In this document: piece by piece, positions 17,059 to 25,271 of the stretch | Layout: the number at the start of each line of letters is the position of its first letter | Position numbering within the stretch: the stretch's first letter is position 1 | Assembly: GCA_045639325.1 (NCBI GenBank) | Contig: JAZUCU010000035.1 | Span: forward strand, 62,001 to 126,000 | Direction: 5' to 3' | Source: RGIG8244 sp045639325 | GTDB taxonomy: Bacteria > Verrucomicrobiota > Lentisphaeria > Victivallales > UBA1829 | DNA length: 64,000 nucleotides | The notes under the pieces: model-generated | The model's input: only the letters and a program-made list of their open reading frames with translations | What the model was told of the DNA's origin: nothing | The model's database searches: none | Position numbers and translations under genes: made by a program

Positions 17059-17086
17059 AACATACAGCAAGAAAAGGAAAAGTCAA
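17059..17086 (-). promoter_or_regulatory. Promoter candidate for the Cys-rich gene
   Basis: Minus strand: TTGACT, 16-base spacer, TATGTT, giving a leader of roughly 85 bases. Confidence 0.45.
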
Positions 17087-17128
17087 GGAGGAAAGTTGAA
17101 AAAAAAGAAAAAAAGGTTGGAGAAAAAT

Positions 17129-17156
17129 TTGTTTTTAGCGAAAAACGTGGTATATT
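17129..17156 (+). promoter_or_regulatory. Promoter candidate for fba
   Basis: TTGTTT, 16-base spacer, TATATT preceded by TGG (extended -10), about 50 bases before the aldolase ATG. Confidence 0.5.
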
Positions 17157-17212
17157 GTATTAGCTTTAAAATTACTTAAACCCTAAACAAAATCAAGGAA
17201 AGGAATTCCAAC

Positions 17213-18226
17213 ATGGTCAACTACAAAGACCTCGGTCTCGTGAATACACGGGATATGTTTGCTAAGGCAATGGCTGGTAAATATGCCATTCCCGCATTCA
17301 ACTTCAACAACATGGAACAGCTCCAGGCGATCATTCAGGCTTGTACTGAAACTGAATCTCCCGTGATCCTCCAGGTTTCCAAAGGCGCTCGTCAGTATGC
17401 CAACCAGACACTCCTGCGCTACATGGCTCAGGGTGCAGTTGAATACTCCCGCGAAATCAGCAACGGCAAAGGTCCGGTGCCCATCTGCTTGCACCTCGAC
17501 CATGGCGATTCTTTCGAAGTTTGCAAATCCTGTATCGAATTCGGTTTCTCCTCTGTGATGATCGACGGTTCTCATCTCCCCTATGATGAAAACGTTGCTC
17601 TCACAAAGAAAGTTTGCGACTATGCTCACCAGTATGGCGTGACAGTCGAAGGCGAACTCGGCGTTCTCGCTGGCGTTGAAGACGAAGTTTCCGCTGCTGA
17701 ATCTCACTACACAAAACCCGAAGAAGTTGTTGACTTCGTCACAAAGACCGGCGTTGATTCTCTCGCTATCTCCATCGGTACTTCTCACGGTGCATACAAA
17801 TTCACTCCCGAACAGTGCACAGTCGATCCCGCTACCGGCCTGCTCGTTCCGCCCCCGCTGGCATTCGATGTCCTCAAAGCTATCGAAGAAAAACTCCCCG
17901 GCTTCCCGATCGTTCTCCACGGTTCTTCTTCCGTTCCCCAGGACGAAGTCAAAATCATCAACGAAAACGGCGGTGCTCTCAAGGCTGCTGTCGGTATTCC
18001 CGAAGAACAGCTCCGCGAAGCTGCTAAATCTGCTGTCTGCAAGATCAACATCGACTCCGACTCCCGTCTTGCTATGACTGCCGGTATCCGTAAAGTCTTC
18101 GCTGACAAACCCGCTGAATTCGACCCGCGCAAATACCTCGGTCCTGCTCGTGACAGAATGAAAGCTATGTATGCTCATAAGATCAATAACGTGCTCGGCT
18201 CTGCCGGTCATGCTTATGACAAATAA
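17213..18226 (+). CDS. fba: Class II fructose-bisphosphate aldolase
   Basis: 337 aa. Zinc-dependent aldolase of glycolysis and gluconeogenesis (fructose-1,6-bisphosphate to DHAP and G3P). Visible: AIPAFNFNNMEQ, metal and catalytic region HLDHGDSF, VEGELGVLAGVED, IGTSHGAYKF and LHGSSSVP. Codon choice differs from neighbours, with heavy use of CTC, TCC/TCT and AAA/GCT codons, as expected for a highly expressed gene. AAGGAA lies before the ATG. It is a single-gene unit with its own promoter and terminator. Confidence 0.96.
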   Translation: MVNYKDLGLVNTRDMFAKAMAGKYAIPAFNFNNMEQLQAIIQACTETESPVILQVSKGARQYANQTLLRYMAQGAVEYSREISNGKGPVPICLHLDHGDSFEVCKSCIEFGFSSVMIDGSHLPYDENVALTKKVCDYAHQYGVTVEGELGVLAGVEDEVSAAESHYTKPEEVVDFVTKTGVDSLAISIGTSHGAYKFTPEQCTVDPATGLLVPPPLAFDVLKAIEEKLPGFPIVLHGSSSVPQDEVKIINENGGALKAAVGIPEEQLREAAKSAVCKINIDSDSRLAMTAGIRKVFADKPAEFDPRKYLGPARDRMKAMYAHKINNVLGSAGHAYDK

Positions 18227-18269
18227 TTAAATTTGGACGGTTTTAACCGTTTTCAGATTTAATACAAAG

Positions 18270-18308
18270 AAACCGCCGCAAAACTTCGCGTTTTGCGTTG
18301 GTTTTTTC
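18270..18308 (+). terminator. Terminator of fba
   Basis: Two-part stem: AAACC with GGTTT, then an internal mismatch, then CGCAAAAC with GTTTTGCG around TTCGC, followed by TTTTTC. It may also work weakly for the opposite rhomboid gene. Confidence 0.8.
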
Positions 18309-18331
18309 ATTTTTCTTTCGAAAGAAGTTTT

Positions 18332-19513
18332 TCAAGCTTCTATGTTGTGACTGGCAAGGATAAAATTGCGCTTTGCTTTTTCGTATTGCTTTTTCGCATG
18401 GATCCGGTGGAATATCGCAAAGAGAATGCCCGGAATAAAGCCGCCCACATGTGCCATATACGCCACTCCGCCGCCTCCTTTGTTGGTAAACAACAGTCCC
18501 ATGCCGACTTGAAACGCAAACCAGATCAATGCCGCGCCCCAGGCGGGGGTGGAAAACCAGCGGTATATGAAAAAGATCCGGTACAGAAATGCGATCCGGA
18601 CTGTCGGAAAGCTTACAGCATAACAGGCAATGATGCCGGAAATGAATCCGCTGGCGCCGATGCAGGGAATGGTGGATGCCGGGTCAAAAAATGTATGGGT
18701 AAGAGTTGCACTCAATCCGGATAAAAGAATCAGAATCAGATATTTTGCTTTGCCCATCAAGTCTTCCACGTTATCGCCGAAGATGAGCAGAAAATACAGA
18801 TTTCCGATCAGGTGCCCGATGCCCCCGTGAAGGAACATGGAAGTCAACAGTGTCAACCCGCCGTGCCTGGACCATTGCGCCGGAATGTAACCCCAGTTGT
18901 TGATGATGTTTCTGTAATCGCTCAAGGAAAGAATAAAGGCTGCAACGCATATCACAGTAAATCCCCAGGTGAGGAGTGGATATTTTGTTTTTGCCGGGGC
19001 ACCCTTTTCGACAGGCAGTCCCATCAGGGCAGGGAGATATTGCCAGAGAGAGTCCGGGCCGTGATCGGAAGAATCCTCTTCTGTATCCAGCAGGGGACGG
19101 CGGTTATCCGGTACAAATTTTCTTTTTTCCGGTGCGGGCGGCGGTATGGCAGCGGTGGGGGTTGCAGCGGCTTTCTGTTCCGCCATTTTCCGGGGAATGG
19201 ACTCCAATTCACCGGGATCGAACCAGATGAACTGGCAGGCGGTGCAGACATCAAGTTCGATGCTGACACCGGTTTCCGGATTTTGTATTGCAATGAGGCT
19301 CATTCTTCTTTTACAGCAAGGGCAGATTTCGCCGAGTGTGTTGGCAGAGAATTTTGCTCTGTGCCATAACGCATTGGCAAACTGATCCCCTCCGGCAAGT
19401 CCCCGCAGGGCAGAAAGGGTGACGCCCACACTGTTACAATGCTCACAGTGAAAGACCAGTTTTCCATCCTGAATTTTGTTTTTCAGAAGATGTCCGCAGC
19501 GAATACAGTTCAT
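18332..19513 (-). CDS. Rhomboid intramembrane protease with N-terminal zinc-ribbon region
   Basis: 393 aa. Residues ~180-370 form a six-helix rhomboid core with the catalytic Ser288 in GASGF, His355 in AHVGG and HLIGNLYFL in the second helix. Residues 1-100 carry CxxC pairs (C3/C6, C23/C26, C64/C67, C90/C93), resembling two zinc ribbons of the TFIIB/YIPF-like sort, followed by a Pro/Ala linker. Rhomboids cut transmembrane substrates; the zinc domain may bind a partner or substrate. It starts 6 bases after the trmB stop. Confidence 0.88.
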   Translation of the reverse strand: MNCIRCGHLLKNKIQDGKLVFHCEHCNSVGVTLSALRGLAGGDQFANALWHRAKFSANTLGEICPCCKRRMSLIAIQNPETGVSIELDVCTACQFIWFDPGELESIPRKMAEQKAAATPTAAIPPPAPEKRKFVPDNRRPLLDTEEDSSDHGPDSLWQYLPALMGLPVEKGAPAKTKYPLLTWGFTVICVAAFILSLSDYRNIINNWGYIPAQWSRHGGLTLLTSMFLHGGIGHLIGNLYFLLIFGDNVEDLMGKAKYLILILLSGLSATLTHTFFDPASTIPCIGASGFISGIIACYAVSFPTVRIAFLYRIFFIYRWFSTPAWGAALIWFAFQVGMGLLFTNKGGGGVAYMAHVGGFIPGILFAIFHRIHAKKQYEKAKRNFILASHNIEA

Positions 19514-19519
19514 ACGTTG

Positions 19520-20131
19520 TTATCCTATTTTTGTCCAGGCGGTGTGTGTGACAGCCTTGCCTTCTGCAAGCCACTGCCGTTCAAATTCGGTTTTGATGTC
19601 GGCAACGTCTGCAATTTCTCCGTCTTCGGTGAAAAGACCGGAACCTTTGATGTTGTTGACGCCCTGTTCCAGATAAGGTACATCATCGGTTGCGAAATGG
19701 AATACGCCGCCGGGTTTGAGTACGCGTGCGATCTGCATCATGAAATCGGAACTGAGGAGGCGATGGCCTTTGTGTTTTGCTTTCGGCCACGGGTCGGGAC
19801 ACAGAAGATGGAGCCGGTCAAGGGAGTTGTCGGGAAGAATGATGGAGACCAGGTGTCTGGCTTCGACGCGGAGGAAGTAGAGATTTCCGGGATTCTGATT
19901 GACTTCGGATTTACGAGCAACCTTGCGGAGTCTGCCCATCATGACATCGGCGGCGAAGACGATACGTTCGGGATATCTTGCGGCGAGAGCGACGGCGAAA
20001 TCGCCTTTTCCGCAACCGAGGTCGAGTTCAAGGGTTTTACCGGGATATTCGGGGAGAAAATCCTTGAGCGTGAGGTATTGATCGTTAAGGATAAAAAAAT
20101 TATCCTGCGGGATGGCATGTTTTTTTGTCAT
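19520..20131 (-). CDS. trmB: tRNA (guanine-N7)-methyltransferase
   Basis: 203 aa. Makes m7G46 in tRNA. SAM-binding LELDLGCGKGDFAVALA, then FLRVEARHL and the family signature LLCPDPWPKAKHKGHRLL. Full length. Expressed divergently from aroQ from a promoter that shares its -35 hexamer (20192-20197). Cotranscribed with the rhomboid gene. Confidence 0.95.
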   Translation of the reverse strand: MTKKHAIPQDNFFILNDQYLTLKDFLPEYPGKTLELDLGCGKGDFAVALAARYPERIVFAADVMMGRLRKVARKSEVNQNPGNLYFLRVEARHLVSIILPDNSLDRLHLLCPDPWPKAKHKGHRLLSSDFMMQIARVLKPGGVFHFATDDVPYLEQGVNNIKGSGLFTEDGEIADVADIKTEFERQWLAEGKAVTHTAWTKIG

Positions 20132-20169
20132 AGTGTCAAACTTTCTTTCGTTTTTTTTGAATTTCTATA

Positions 20170-20219
20170 AATATATCACAAAAAAATAAATTTGCAATTA
20201 TGAAAAGTCGTGCTATAGT
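20170..20219. promoter_or_regulatory. Back-to-back trmB and aroQ promoters sharing one TTGCAA -35
   Basis: TTGCAA at 20192-20197 is its own reverse complement. On the plus strand a 16-base spacer leads to TATAGT (20214-20219) preceded by TGC. On the minus strand a 16-base spacer leads to TATATT (20175-20170) preceded by TGA. Both fit the window's extended -10 pattern, so polymerase could bind in only one direction at a time. Confidence 0.6.
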
Positions 20220-20228
20220 ATATACATT

Positions 20229-20678
20229 ATGAAAATTTTAGTAATGAACGGACCGAATCTGCAGCTTCTCGGGCGCAGAAAGGCGGAATTTTACGGGACC
20301 CGGACACTTCCGGAGATTGAGATTATGCTGCAGAAAGTTGCGGCAGAGCTTGGCGTGGAGATGGAATTCATGCAGAGCAATCACGAAGGCGTCCTGGTCG
20401 ATTGTGTCGCTGAGGCGATAACCGGCGGGGTTGACGGTATTGTGATCAACCCTGCAGCATATACCCATACAAGCATAGCATTGCGTGATGCATTGGAAGC
20501 TGCACGTATACCGGCAGTGGAAGTGCATTTGAGTAATGTTGCATCCCGTGATGAGTTCCGTAAAGTCTCATTGACCGCACCGATGTGCATCGGTCAGATC
20601 ACAGGTTTGGGAGCCGACGGATACGAGTGGGCAATGCGTGCACTGGTACGTTATCTCGAACAGAAGAAAACAACTTAA
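20229..20678 (+). CDS. aroQ: Type II 3-dehydroquinate dehydratase
   Basis: 149 aa. Third step of the shikimate pathway. MNGPNLQLLGRR and EFYG give the catalytic Arg and Tyr; NPAAYTHTS and EVHLSN supply the Asn and His. The dodecameric type II length fits. The -10 ends at 20219, so the transcript would start about 3 bases before the ATG: the message looks almost leaderless and there is no ribosome-binding site. First gene of aroQ-accB-accC, an order known in several bacteria. Confidence 0.96.
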   Translation: MKILVMNGPNLQLLGRRKAEFYGTRTLPEIEIMLQKVAAELGVEMEFMQSNHEGVLVDCVAEAITGGVDGIVINPAAYTHTSIALRDALEAARIPAVEVHLSNVASRDEFRKVSLTAPMCIGQITGLGADGYEWAMRALVRYLEQKKTT

Positions 20679-20709
20679 TAACAAACAGAAAGAACAAAGA
20701 GGCTTCAGG

Positions 20710-21186
20710 ATGAAGATTGAAGAAATCAAGACAATCGTTAAATTAATGTCAGAAAATGATTTGACAGAGTTTAAAATCGAATCTGAAGATATGACGCTGT
20801 GTCTCCGTCGCGGTTCTGTTGCCGCACCGATCCTTGCCCCCGCAGTCGCTGCTCCCGCTCCGGCTGTGATTCCTGCCGCTGCTCCTGTTGCAGCTGCTCC
20901 GGCCCCTGCTGCTCCTGCTGCTGCACCTGCTCCCGCAGCCAAGCCGGACAAAGCAAAAATGATTGAATCTCCCATCGTCGGTACTTTCTACCGTGCAAGT
21001 GCACCGGGTGCAGAACCGATGGTGAAAGTTGGTGACAGAGTCGATTCTGAAACCGTCGTTTGCATTGTGGAAGCAATGAAAGTGATGAATGAAATCAAAG
21101 CTGAAAAAAGCGGTGTGGTCAAAGAAATTCTGGTGGAAAACGGTCAGCCGGTGGAATTCGGTCAGCCGCTCTTCGTCCTGGAATGA
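20710..21186 (+). CDS. accB: Biotin carboxyl carrier protein of acetyl-CoA carboxylase
   Basis: 158 aa. Biotinylated Lys124 in CIVEAMKVMNE; N-terminal helix KIEEIKTIVKLMSENDLTEFKIE; Ala/Pro-rich linker from ~39 to 78. It carries CO2 between AccC and the AccAD transferase in fatty-acid synthesis. The ATG at 20710 follows AGAGG; an earlier in-frame start inside aroQ is not needed. Operon with accC, 39 bases downstream. Confidence 0.95.
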   Translation: MKIEEIKTIVKLMSENDLTEFKIESEDMTLCLRRGSVAAPILAPAVAAPAPAVIPAAAPVAAAPAPAAPAAAPAPAAKPDKAKMIESPIVGTFYRASAPGAEPMVKVGDRVDSETVVCIVEAMKVMNEIKAEKSGVVKEILVENGQPVEFGQPLFVLE

Positions 21187-21225
21187 TCACAAAACGCCGG
21201 TCTTTCCGGTATGAGGTTTTGAATT

Positions 21226-22596
21226 ATGTTCAATAAAGTTTTGATTGCCAACCGCGGTGAAATCGCACTCCGTATCATCCGCGCTTGTAAAGAATTAGGC
21301 ATCAAGTCCGTATTGGTTTACTCCAAGGCGGATGAAGACAGCCTTCCCGTCCGTCTTGCAGACCAGTCTGTCTGTATCGGACCTGCGCCTTCCAATCAGA
21401 GTTATCTGCTGATTGAGCGTATTATCAGTGTGGCAGAAATCTGTGACGTGGATGCGGTTCATCCCGGTTATGGATTCCTTGCTGAAAATGCTCATTTTGC
21501 TGAAATTTGCAAAAGCTGCAATATTACCTTTATCGGGCCCACTCCCGAACAGATGGCTGCCATGGGTGACAAAGCCGTCGCCCGTGAAACCATGAAGAAA
21601 GCCGGTGTACCTATCACTCCCGGCAGCAATGGCGTGATTGATTCCGAAGAAGCTGCTTTGAATGTTGCACGCAAACTCAAATATCCTGTAATTGTCAAAG
21701 CATCTGCCGGCGGTGGCGGACGCGGTATGCGTACTGCGCATAACGACCACAGTCTTGTGCAGGCGTTTCATCAGGCACGTACCGAAGCCTTGAATGCGTT
21801 CGGCAATGGCGATGTTTATATTGAAAAATTCATTGAGAATCCGAAACATATCGAAGTTCAGATCCTCGGTGATAAATATGGTAATGTGATTCATCTCGGC
21901 GAACGCGACTGCTCCATGCAGCGCCGTCACCAGAAATTGATCGAAGAATGTCCGTCTCCCTCCATTTCTCCTGCTCTGCGTAAGAAAATGGGTGAAGCAG
22001 CAGTCAAAGCTGCGAAAGCGGTAAATTATTCCAGCGCAGGTACTATTGAGTTTCTGCTCGGTTCCGATGATGAATTCTACTTCATGGAAATGAATACCCG
22101 TGTTCAGGTGGAACATACCATTTCTGAAATGATCAGCGGTGTTGATATCATCAAAGAACAGATCCGCGTTGCAGCGGGTGAACGTCTTTCTTTGACGCAG
22201 AAACAGGTGAAATTGGAAGGTCACGCTATTGAATGTCGTATCAATGCGGAAGACCCCTACCGCAATTTTGCACCGTGTCCGGGGCAGATTACATTCTACG
22301 CTCCTCCGGGAGGCTTTGGTGTCCGTGTTGACTCTCATGTGTACAGTGGATACCGTATTCCGCCGCACTATGACAGTATGATCGGGAAATTGATTGCATA
22401 CGCCCCGACCCGTCAGGAAGCGTTGGCAAGATGCCGTCGTGCGCTGGATGAATATCTGATTGAAGGTGTACAGACAACCATTCCTTTTGAACAGTTTATT
22501 CTTGATACGAAAGATTTCCGTGAAGGAAATTATGATACAGGATTTATCGAACGTTTGGTTAAGGATGGAGTTTTTGAAAAGAAAACTCAAAAATAA
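21226..22596 (+). CDS. accC: Biotin carboxylase subunit of acetyl-CoA carboxylase
   Basis: 456 aa ATP-grasp enzyme that carboxylates the biotin on AccB. Visible: FNKVLIANRGEIALRIIRACKELGI, the glycine-rich ATP loop KASAGGGGRGMR, GERDCSMQRRHQKLIEE, and FMEMNTRVQVEHT...ISGVD in the catalytic core. Full length, intact. Followed 13 bases later by the first Asp23-family gene. Confidence 0.97.
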   Translation: MFNKVLIANRGEIALRIIRACKELGIKSVLVYSKADEDSLPVRLADQSVCIGPAPSNQSYLLIERIISVAEICDVDAVHPGYGFLAENAHFAEICKSCNITFIGPTPEQMAAMGDKAVARETMKKAGVPITPGSNGVIDSEEAALNVARKLKYPVIVKASAGGGGRGMRTAHNDHSLVQAFHQARTEALNAFGNGDVYIEKFIENPKHIEVQILGDKYGNVIHLGERDCSMQRRHQKLIEECPSPSISPALRKKMGEAAVKAAKAVNYSSAGTIEFLLGSDDEFYFMEMNTRVQVEHTISEMISGVDIIKEQIRVAAGERLSLTQKQVKLEGHAIECRINAEDPYRNFAPCPGQITFYAPPGGFGVRVDSHVYSGYRIPPHYDSMIGKLIAYAPTRQEALARCRRALDEYLIEGVQTTIPFEQFILDTKDFREGNYDTGFIERLVKDGVFEKKTQK

Positions 22597-22609
22597 CTGA
22601 GAGGTGAAC

Positions 22610-23050
22610 ATGGCGGAAATAAGCAATACAAAAAGAGCTGTTGCGGAGGCGGTCGCTGTGATGGCGAATCCGACACCGGCAGGTGCTGGCGATTTGATTA
22701 TTCACGAAGGTGCAGTTGCCACGATTATCAAGCGTACCACATTGGCAATCGAAGGTGTTTCCCGTTTTTCCGGCAGCAGTTTTGTTGACAACATTGCGGA
22801 AATCGTGCGCAGCAAAAAAATGCAGGATCGTTCCATTACATTGAAAATGAGTTCAACATCCATTAATATGGATTTGTCTCTTTATGCTTACAGCGGAGCC
22901 ATTCTTCCCAAGGTTGCATCCGATGTCAAAAATGCAGTTGCCAAAGCAGTATTGGATATGACCGGTATTCCCGTCGGCAAAATCAATATCAATTTCCGCG
23001 GCATGGATGACATGCCCGTTCCGGAAGCAGAACAAGGAGAGCAAGAATGA
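22610..23050 (+). CDS. Asp23/Gls24 family protein, copy 1
   Basis: 146 aa from ATG 22610 (GAGAGG five bases before; a GTG two codons upstream falls inside that site). Core VATIIKRTTLAIEGV, then GSSFVDNIAEIV, VKNAVAKAVLDMTGIPVGKININ is the Asp23 (alkaline shock) fold. In Firmicutes Asp23 is tethered to the membrane by AmaP and linked to envelope stress. It is coupled by a 4-base overlap to a second copy and lies after accBC, a placement also known in Firmicutes. Confidence 0.85.
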   Translation: MAEISNTKRAVAEAVAVMANPTPAGAGDLIIHEGAVATIIKRTTLAIEGVSRFSGSSFVDNIAEIVRSKKMQDRSITLKMSSTSINMDLSLYAYSGAILPKVASDVKNAVAKAVLDMTGIPVGKININFRGMDDMPVPEAEQGEQE

Positions 23051-23505
23051 CAGTTGATGGAAAAATTGAAGATAATGCCCCCATCGCCGAAGATTCCATC
23101 ATTTCCGGTGATGTCAGAGTGCATGAAAGTGTTCTTGCTTCCATTGCAAGAAAAGCAGTACTTTCTGTTCCCGGCGTGATTCGTCTTTCCGGCAGCAGCC
23201 TGATTGATAATATTGCCGAAATCGTTGGCAGCCGTAAGACTTTTGATAAAGCTATCGTGATCGGTGTTGCTGAAAACGGTATTTCTCTCGAAGTTCGTAT
23301 TATTGTCAAGTTCGGCGAAGCAGTTCCTGCGATTGCGGCAGCTGTTCAGAAGAACGTGATTGATGACATCACCCGGCTGACCGGTATGGCAATTGTCCGT
23401 GTCGACGTTGTTGTTATGGACCTGGAAGACGAAGCAGATGCTTCTGATGATGAAGAAAATGCCGGAGCTGATTCTGACACTCTTTCTGCTTTGCCGTTGA
23501 ATTGA
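23047..23505 (+). CDS. Asp23/Gls24 family protein, copy 2
   Basis: 152 aa. Core ASIARKAVLSVPGVIRLSG, SLIDNIAEIVGSRKT and VQKNVIDDITRLTGMAIVRVDV parallels copy 1; both share the segment DNIAEIV. The tail is strongly acidic (EDEADASDDEENAGAD). The two differ enough to suggest a heteromeric scaffold. ATGA overlap with copy 1; an AmaP-like membrane protein gene follows 18 bases on. Confidence 0.85.
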   Translation: MTVDGKIEDNAPIAEDSIISGDVRVHESVLASIARKAVLSVPGVIRLSGSSLIDNIAEIVGSRKTFDKAIVIGVAENGISLEVRIIVKFGEAVPAIAAAVQKNVIDDITRLTGMAIVRVDVVVMDLEDEADASDDEENAGADSDTLSALPLN

Positions 23506-23523
23506 ACCGGGAGGTAACAGATT

Positions 23524-24027
23524 ATGGATGCAATACGTGAATATTTGATGTCATGTACAGAATTTTATGAATTTCACCCGTTTCTGACTGGTGTATTTGT
23601 TTCTTTATTTTCTGTATTGTTCCTTTCTCTGATTGCAGAATGTATTCTGTTGTACCGCAGATCCCGCAAGGTCAAATTCCTTTCTTTTGACACATTGAAT
23701 GGTACTGTCGACGTCAGTGTAAATGCAATCAGCGGTTTGATTCGCACGATCAGCGCAGATTTTCAGGAAATTAACCTGGATAATATCTATCTGATTCGCA
23801 GCAAGAAAAAGATTGTTCTCTGTATGACGGTTGAATACATCTGCGGTGCCCGGGTGTTGGTTGAAACCATTGATTTATTCGAAGAACGCATTCTTGATGA
23901 GCTTGTAAATACGTTGGGGATTTCTTCTGTGGAAGTGGTGCGCACGAAAGTCCGCAATGTCAAAGCGTCAAATGATGATGTCAAGAAAGAACCGCAGCTC
24001 GCAGAAGTCCCGGTTATTCCTGAGTAA
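23524..24027 (+). CDS. AmaP-like membrane anchor protein
   Basis: 167 aa. One strong membrane segment, residues ~20-42 (FLTGVFVSLFSVLFLSLIAE), then a cytoplasmic domain with NAISGLIRTISADFQEI and ILDELVNTLGISSVEVVRTKV. The layout resembles AmaP, which holds Asp23 at the membrane, and the position right after two Asp23 genes supports it. Sequence similarity to AmaP cannot be measured by eye. Last gene of the aroQ operon; terminator at 24054-24081. Confidence 0.6.
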   Translation: MDAIREYLMSCTEFYEFHPFLTGVFVSLFSVLFLSLIAECILLYRRSRKVKFLSFDTLNGTVDVSVNAISGLIRTISADFQEINLDNIYLIRSKKKIVLCMTVEYICGARVLVETIDLFEERILDELVNTLGISSVEVVRTKVRNVKASNDDVKKEPQLAEVPVIPE

Positions 24028-24053
24028 TCTGTTTTTTCTTTAATACTGTTTAT

Positions 24054-24081
24054 ACCCATGTCAATCCGGCATGGGTTTTTT
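24054..24081 (+). terminator. Terminator of the aroQ-accBC-asp23 operon
   Basis: ACCCATG pairs with CATGGGT around a 9-base loop and is followed by a six-T run. Confidence 0.85.
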
Positions 24082-24119
24082 ATTTCATTCAACCTTCTTG
24101 AAAGAAAAAATCTAGTCTT

Positions 24120-25115
24120 ATGAAAAATCCTGAAGCAAAATTCGAAATTCTTAAAAAAGCCGGATATATTATTGTTGCCGCTGCATTTTGTGCAGTTCCC
24201 TGTTTCTGGGCTCCTTCCAGAGATTATGCGCCCGGGCTGGCCGTTGTCGCCGGGATCATTTTCAGCTGGTTGGCGGGGAATCCGTTCCGCAGTGTGACAA
24301 GTAAATTGACTTCCACACTTCTCGGTGCGACTATTGTTGGTATGGGCTGCGGCATGGATCTGCTTGAAGTTTTGCGGGCAGGGGGGAGTGGATTCCTCTG
24401 CACGGTTGCGGGGATTGTCATCAGCATTTCTTTTGGTGTATTTCTGGGGAAACGTTTGGGATTGCCCCGCGATACCATGTACTTGATCAGTATCGGGACC
24501 TCTATTTGCGGCGGTAGTGCGATTGCGGCATCGGCGCCGGTATTGAAGGCAAAAGCCCATGATGTTGCTATTGCATCCGCCGTTGTATTTACATTGAATG
24601 CAGTTGCTTTGCTGGTGTTTCCGGCTATCGGACATGCCATTGGTTTCTCTCAGGAACAGTTCGGTTACTGGGCGGCATTGGGGATTCACGATACCAGTTC
24701 CGTTGTCGGCGCCTGTTTCCAGTATGGAGAAAAGGCATTGGCAACCGGGACAACGATCAAGCTGGCTCGTGCGCTGTGGATCGTTCCTGTAACATTGTGG
24801 CTTTCCTGCTGTATTGCCGAACCGCCGGCGGAAGGCGAAAAGCGCAAATTCAAGTTGAAAGTCCCCTGGTTTATTCCCGGATTTCTCATTGCAGCGGCAT
24901 TGGTGACGTGGATTCCTGCGCTCAAAGGGGCAGGTGGATTTGTAAAAGACCTTTCGAAATATGTGATGATCGCCACATTGTTCATGATTGGATCCAATCT
25001 TGATCCGGCGAAAGTGCGGGAAATGGGATTGCGTCCGGTGATTCATGGAATTGTTCTCTGGTTCACTCTGGCGACCTTGTGGTGCCTGGCTATTTATTAT
25101 GGTCTTATCGGCTGA
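24120..25115 (+). CDS. YeiH/UPF0324 family membrane protein (putative exporter)
   Basis: 331 aa with about ten hydrophobic segments. Signature stretches: LLGATIVGMGCGMDL, SIGTSICGGSAIAASAPVLKAK, ALGIHDTSSVVGACFQYG and FMIGSNLDPAKVREMGLRPVIHG. These define the YeiH family, annotated as putative sulfate exporters; the substrate is not established. The ribosome-binding site is weak. It stands alone between the aroQ operon and topA; a hairpin with no plus-strand T-run follows at 25135-25152. Confidence 0.88.
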   Translation: MKNPEAKFEILKKAGYIIVAAAFCAVPCFWAPSRDYAPGLAVVAGIIFSWLAGNPFRSVTSKLTSTLLGATIVGMGCGMDLLEVLRAGGSGFLCTVAGIVISISFGVFLGKRLGLPRDTMYLISIGTSICGGSAIAASAPVLKAKAHDVAIASAVVFTLNAVALLVFPAIGHAIGFSQEQFGYWAALGIHDTSSVVGACFQYGEKALATGTTIKLARALWIVPVTLWLSCCIAEPPAEGEKRKFKLKVPWFIPGFLIAAALVTWIPALKGAGGFVKDLSKYVMIATLFMIGSNLDPAKVREMGLRPVIHGIVLWFTLATLWCLAIYYGLIG

Positions 25116-25134
25116 AAAATTTTTCAAAAAATCT

Positions 25135-25152
25135 GGATTACTTTAGTAATCC
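25135..25152 (+). other. Perfect hairpin after the YeiH-family gene
   Basis: GGATTACT, TT, AGTAATCC. No T-run follows on the plus strand, though a six-T run follows on the minus strand, where there is no gene to end. It could be a weak terminator or RNA-stabilising structure. Confidence 0.35.
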
Positions 25153-25177
25153 ATTAAATATAATTGAAAAAAACGAC

Positions 25178-25206
25178 TTGACTTTTCAGGATACAGCGTT
25201 TATTTT
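25178..25206 (+). promoter_or_regulatory. Promoter candidate for topA
   Basis: TTGACT, 17-base spacer, TATTTT, about 60 bases before the topA ATG. Confidence 0.5.
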
Positions 25207-25271
25207 AAAAGGATATAAAGGATTTTTCGATTCTTTGATCTTATTTCAATATATGGAAAGAATGTGATAAC

